A stretch of DNA of 64,000 bases from Sebastes aleutianus (Eukaryota; Chordata; Actinopteri; Perciformes; Sebastidae), in contig CAKAKS010000001.1 of assembly GCA_916700875.1 (NCBI GenBank), positions 12,463,741 through 12,527,740 on the forward strand, written 5' to 3'. Within the stretch, counting starts at the first letter, position 1; each line of letters begins with the position of its first letter. Position numbers and translations under genes: made by a program. This document shows positions 60,268 to 64,000 of the stretch, one piece after another. The notes beneath the pieces were generated by a model, which did no database searches, had not been told where the DNA came from, and was given only the letters and a program-made list of their open reading frames with translations.

Positions 60268-62380
60268 TTATAGAGGTCACATTGTATTTTGGGAACCCTT
60301 CAATCCTTTCCAATCCATGTTACATCAAAGCGGCGTGTCCTCTGCCCCTCGCCAGTGTGCAATATGCTACACTGGCTTTTATTCAAACCCACACTAATTA
60401 ACCTCCAAAGCTTAGTGGAGATCTGTTGTTTTGGAAACGCTTGTTTTTTTGGTAACCATGCAAATCATGAAGGGTGTGCTACAATGAACAATACAGAACT
60501 CTCCGATAGATGTTCAACTGTAGATTACAGATTGAAGATGAGATTGTGGGAATTACACTCTATGTTCATGGATTTGTAATCACATTTTCAGTTTAGTGTT
60601 TTTTTTTCTGCAGAAATGTTCCTTGGAGAATTTTGGACAGACTCCAAGTACAGTACAATTGGAGTTCATTGCCGAAAGAAAAACATTAACAGTATCAGGA
60701 AGAAGTGAAGCTAGACTTTAAATTTCCTTGTGTAAATCCAGAGACACTCAAAGTGGTACCCGACATGGGAAAACAATGTAACTACAATTTTAAAGTTTTT
60801 CTTAGCCAGTATATAAGTTTATTTTTTTAGGCCTCCAAGAAATACATGAGAACCAAAGCACGCTTTTTATTTTTTGCTTCTGAAAACCAGCACTATGGAT
60901 AGTACGTGCACACCCCCAGACTCCAAAACCCACAACTCCCAGCTCCACACCCAGACGCCTCTTCCTCTCTTTTACAGCCAGACATTCTCCAACCTGTCTG
61001 GGGTCCAGGAGTCAACCACCACCCCTTGACACCAATCCATACGGGTTAATTGACAATGAAAATACCTGGAGGGAAAACAGACGTTTATAAAGTCAAGATT
61101 TAAACCTGGCCATATAGGATTATTAAAAAAAAGTCACGAGCACGCCGCAAAGAAAATACCTTGGCCTTGAGATGAATAGGTATTCTTTCTTCTTCTCGAC
61201 TGTGCTGTTTTTCTTTGGGGAGCTTGCGGTCTTGAAGTGCTTTGGACCTCAGCTCTGAGGCGATTTAATGGATGTACAGAAGCCACACTGTGCAGAAAAT
61301 AGTATTAAAATATGTTCCTTATGTTTTGATACCAGATTCAGGGCTTCAGGCTAGCACACAGTGTGCATCAGTGGCTTTAAAAACGTGCCTGCTTCAGTGA
61401 CACGCGGGGCAGCTTTTTTGGCCACAGCGCTGAGAAACGGCGTCCAAACACTTGCCTCAGCAGCACTCTTACAATCGCTGAGGAACATTTCGTAGCCAGG
61501 AAACATTGGAGCTGATTTATGACCTTGTGGCTCAGTTTTGTTGCCTGATGCTGAAAACGTTGTTCCTTTGCACTGACTGAGATTTGTGCATTACCACCCT
61601 TAAGATGCGGCTTATGGATTGAATTAACTAACCGAATACACGATTGAGACACACACAGAGAGTAATGTGATGTGCATGGAGAACGACAGCAAAGCGCACG
61701 CTCATTTCATAGTTGCAGATCCTCATCCAAACCGCTTATTTTTGGAAGGCGGGTAAACAAAATCTAAACATGTATTCCATATTTCTTCGAGTCTGACATG
61801 TTACGCAGCAGTTTGCCGTATATTCTCCTGTCAATGTAAAATGAAGCAGAGCTAATAACTCTGCAGCGATAGCATCGCTACCACATTTAGCTGAAGGCTA
61901 CTGAGCTTGTGACGAGATAGCATCACGATTAAACATCACCAAATAGGTTAAACATGTAAAAACAAAACATGCAGCAGCGTGAGGGTTTCCATAACAATAC
62001 TGCAGATACACGTCTCTCCCTGTAATCAAGGGTTTACTCACAGCTGCTTGTTTTGACAGCGTTGCGTCAGCTGTTATGACAGCGGCTCAGCTGAACTAAA
62101 CTTTTCAACCATTCGGCTATTTTTCCATTTTCTAATGTCTGTGTGAGCATCATCGGCTCATCAAACTGCAGCGGCGCCAATGTCTTTATTGTTATTTTAT
62201 CCTGAGCACTATTGCATAGATCAGCTTTGCACATGTTGGGTGGCTCCAAATAATAAACGCATATATCATGTTCACATCTGTCAACTTGGTCTGTGATGGT
62301 TCAAACTCAAGGAGGGGATGGAGAGAAAACCGTCTAAAGATGGTGAATTCAGATGTCTCTGGACAGAGTGGATTGTCACT
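60268..62380. other. Non-coding stretch, no gene recognised
   Basis: A T-rich tract ending TTTCTGCAG near 60613 resembles an acceptor, but the following frames close quickly. No repeat was identified. Confidence 0.45.
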
Positions 62381-62712
62381 TAAAGGCGCCCTGTGGAGTT
62401 TTCTTGTAAGCAAACAAAAGTTACGTTTACATTTCACCGAAATACTTTGAGGGTTTCTCTGAGGCCTAACAATCGTTATAAGAGCATTTTCTTCCTTATA
62501 AAACAATTGCGAAGCTGTGTTTTTAATATTTTAAATCATACATCGTTTACATCCATGTTTGTTAGCTTTGATGTGTTCTTCTTCTTTTTCTTTGTTGCTA
62601 CATTGTATACGTTTCTTTGCGCATTAAGCCGCCCACAAATAATCAGTGGTGAAGTTGCTCTACGCTGGCTGTGCCATTGTTTTCCTATGGGGAGATCGGT
62701 GCCGCCCAACTA
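62381..62712 (+). repeat. Dispersed repeat related to 14885-15192
   Basis: Starts TAAAGGCGCCCTGTGGAGTT and carries CTCTGAGGCCTAACAATCG. The downstream part (CCTATGGGGAGATCGGTGCC) was not seen in the other copy. No ORF of interest. Confidence 0.55.
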
Positions 62713-62724
62713 GGTGGAAGCGCA

Positions 62725-63070
62725 CCACGTTCTCATCTCAACTCGTCATATACTGACGCTTTGTCAGACCCCTTCGGTGTCACTTTTCTGTCGCAGTAAA
62801 CTTGTGCTTAATGTTGTGAATTAAACTAAAACACTATATTTAGTTTAGGAAAAAATAACATGGTTGGGCTTTAAACTACTAAGTTTGTACAGTGAAAATG
62901 ACACTGAATGTTATGGACACGGGACACTAACAAACAGCTGATTGTAACGTGAAAGTGAAACTTAACACACAGGACACAAACTTCTTCTGGATGAAAGTCT
63001 TGTGTTGTTGGACCCATCCACCTCCCCTCCCACCCGACCGGTGTGTCTCTCTAAACTACGTCACCACAGC
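62725..63070 (+). mobile_element. Mosaic MITE-like element with cassettes A and B
   Basis: The terminus CACGTTCTCATCTCAACTCG is inverted relative to the end at 31057-31085. Cassette A (AAATAACATGGTTGGGCTTT) is followed by GTCCCGTGTCC-type sequence in reverse and a diverged cassette B (CTTCTGGATGAAAGTCTTGTG). It begins only 12 bases after the preceding repeat. Confidence 0.6.
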
Positions 63071-63187
63071 ACTTTTCCTGAGTATTTACTGTTGCCGCAG
63101 ATGGGTTTACAGTGTAGATAATGAAAAGCCTGTTGTGTGTCTCATACCGATGCTTAAGGGTGCCTTGTGCGTAGGTACCGAATGAGA

Positions 63188-63245
63188 GCCAAAAATGCCT
63201 TCATGAATTTGAAATGCATTTAAAATTCATGGAGGCATTTTTGGC
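63188..63245. repeat. Short inverted repeat able to form a strong hairpin
   Basis: GCCAAAAATGCCTTCATGAA and the downstream TTCATGGAGGCATTTTTGGC are inverted copies. The arms are 23 bases, fully pairable with one G-U wobble, around a loop of about 12 bases. The size resembles a small pre-miRNA or a tiny foldback element. Transcription cannot be inferred from sequence. Confidence 0.75.
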
Positions 63246-64000
63246 AACATATTTTCACTTCTTGTAGATGGAAAGGTGTCCGTACCTGGCACCAAAACTT
63301 TATTCACACTTTTCTCAGTTAAAGGAGATGGGATGCTTTTTTCTATCACAGTAATTTAGGGTGATCAATTTTTTTAAAAATTGCTGTTGTGATAATATTG
63401 AATGTCGCTTGCATACGATAGCAGAAGAAAAGCATGTTTTTAATTTTCCAAATCATCGTTGTCCAGCGCAAAGCTACGAAGCCAAGCATTGGAGCGGTAT
63501 GAAATACAGTTGCTGGCATAGTGACACATGTATTTCACGGCTTTTAGTTCATCTCAGTCTTCATGTTTCCCAGCGATTGTGAGCCTGCTGTGTTTCTGAC
63601 AGTCCTGACATGGAGGCATCACACGAACACGGGTTAAACCTGCTGTCCTGTCTCGTCTGTGTGTTGAAGAGGCCTCTGGAGGTTTTTCTTTGGTCACTGA
63701 AAAGAAGTTAAGACGGGTAGCTTAAAGAAAGTACCATCTTACATCTGCCTCGGCTCACGTCGCTCTCGTTTTTTCTTCCATCCCTTATTCTTTTGTATCG
63801 CGGTTGCCATTCGCTTGGAACGTCTCAGGATCGTCTTTTCCATTCCCAGACAGCTGGAGCGAGTTACTGGCTGTTTGGCGATCGGGCCAGCGGGAGAGAC
63901 GCAGATGGTTCAATTCTCATGTCACCCCGTCTGCTTGGCAGAGACGTTGGGGAGCAAGTGGAGAAGGATTTACTCACAGTCTGAACATATATATACATAC
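63246..64000. other. Non-coding stretch at window end
   Basis: No gene was recognised; short ORFs at 63361-63582 and 63793-63984 lack domains. Confidence 0.5.

Overview
The window reads as teleost fish genomic DNA, most likely from a perch-like (percomorph) species. It has about 40% GC, no dense open reading frames and no operon-like layout. It carries many short non-autonomous DNA transposons, a fish-type tRNA-derived SINE fragment, a LINE-type 3' tail, and micro- and minisatellites. Several repeat families match, by recollection only, sequences common in percomorph genomes; no database was searched, so the taxon is an inference. No complete protein-coding gene, rRNA, tRNA or CRISPR array could be supported. 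The stretch looks like intergenic DNA or long introns.

Layout. 1-10 kb: unique AT-rich DNA with a TIR element (1107-1690) and a hAT-like element with an 8-bp target duplication (4364-4863). 10.3-12.3 kb: a 21-bp minisatellite, the best plus-strand exon candidate (11173-11304), and a multi-copy repeat carrying a short helicase-like ORF start. 13.9-21.9 kb: a TA-flanked MITE, a hAT-like element with a perfect 8-bp duplication, a GC-rich stretch, a TTTC microsatellite, a GC-rich island with a minus-strand exon candidate (20789-20879), and a truncated hAT-like copy. 23.3-24.4 kb: a SINE remnant and two abutting dispersed repeats. 28-36 kb: mostly unique DNA with three mosaic repeats and a second copy of family A. 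37.2-38.35 kb: TAG/GTA microsatellites interleaved with three tandem copies of a unique segment of about 100 bp. 39-44.5 kb: a transposon-dense block with a 475-bp TIR element bounded by TACAG and a nested outer element. 46.4-49 kb: a near-perfect inverted-repeat MITE and a full-length hAT-like element with perfect 8-bp duplications. 53-64 kb: further fragments of the same families and a strong short hairpin (63188-63245).

The most unusual structure is a pair of short cassettes, here called A and B, that recur in both orientations inside elements whose termini differ. This suggests a set of mosaic MITEs that have exchanged internal sequence. Functional coding content rests on two exon candidates that were not matched to any protein family. 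Most long ORFs in the window are explained by repeats with a period divisible by three or by chance.
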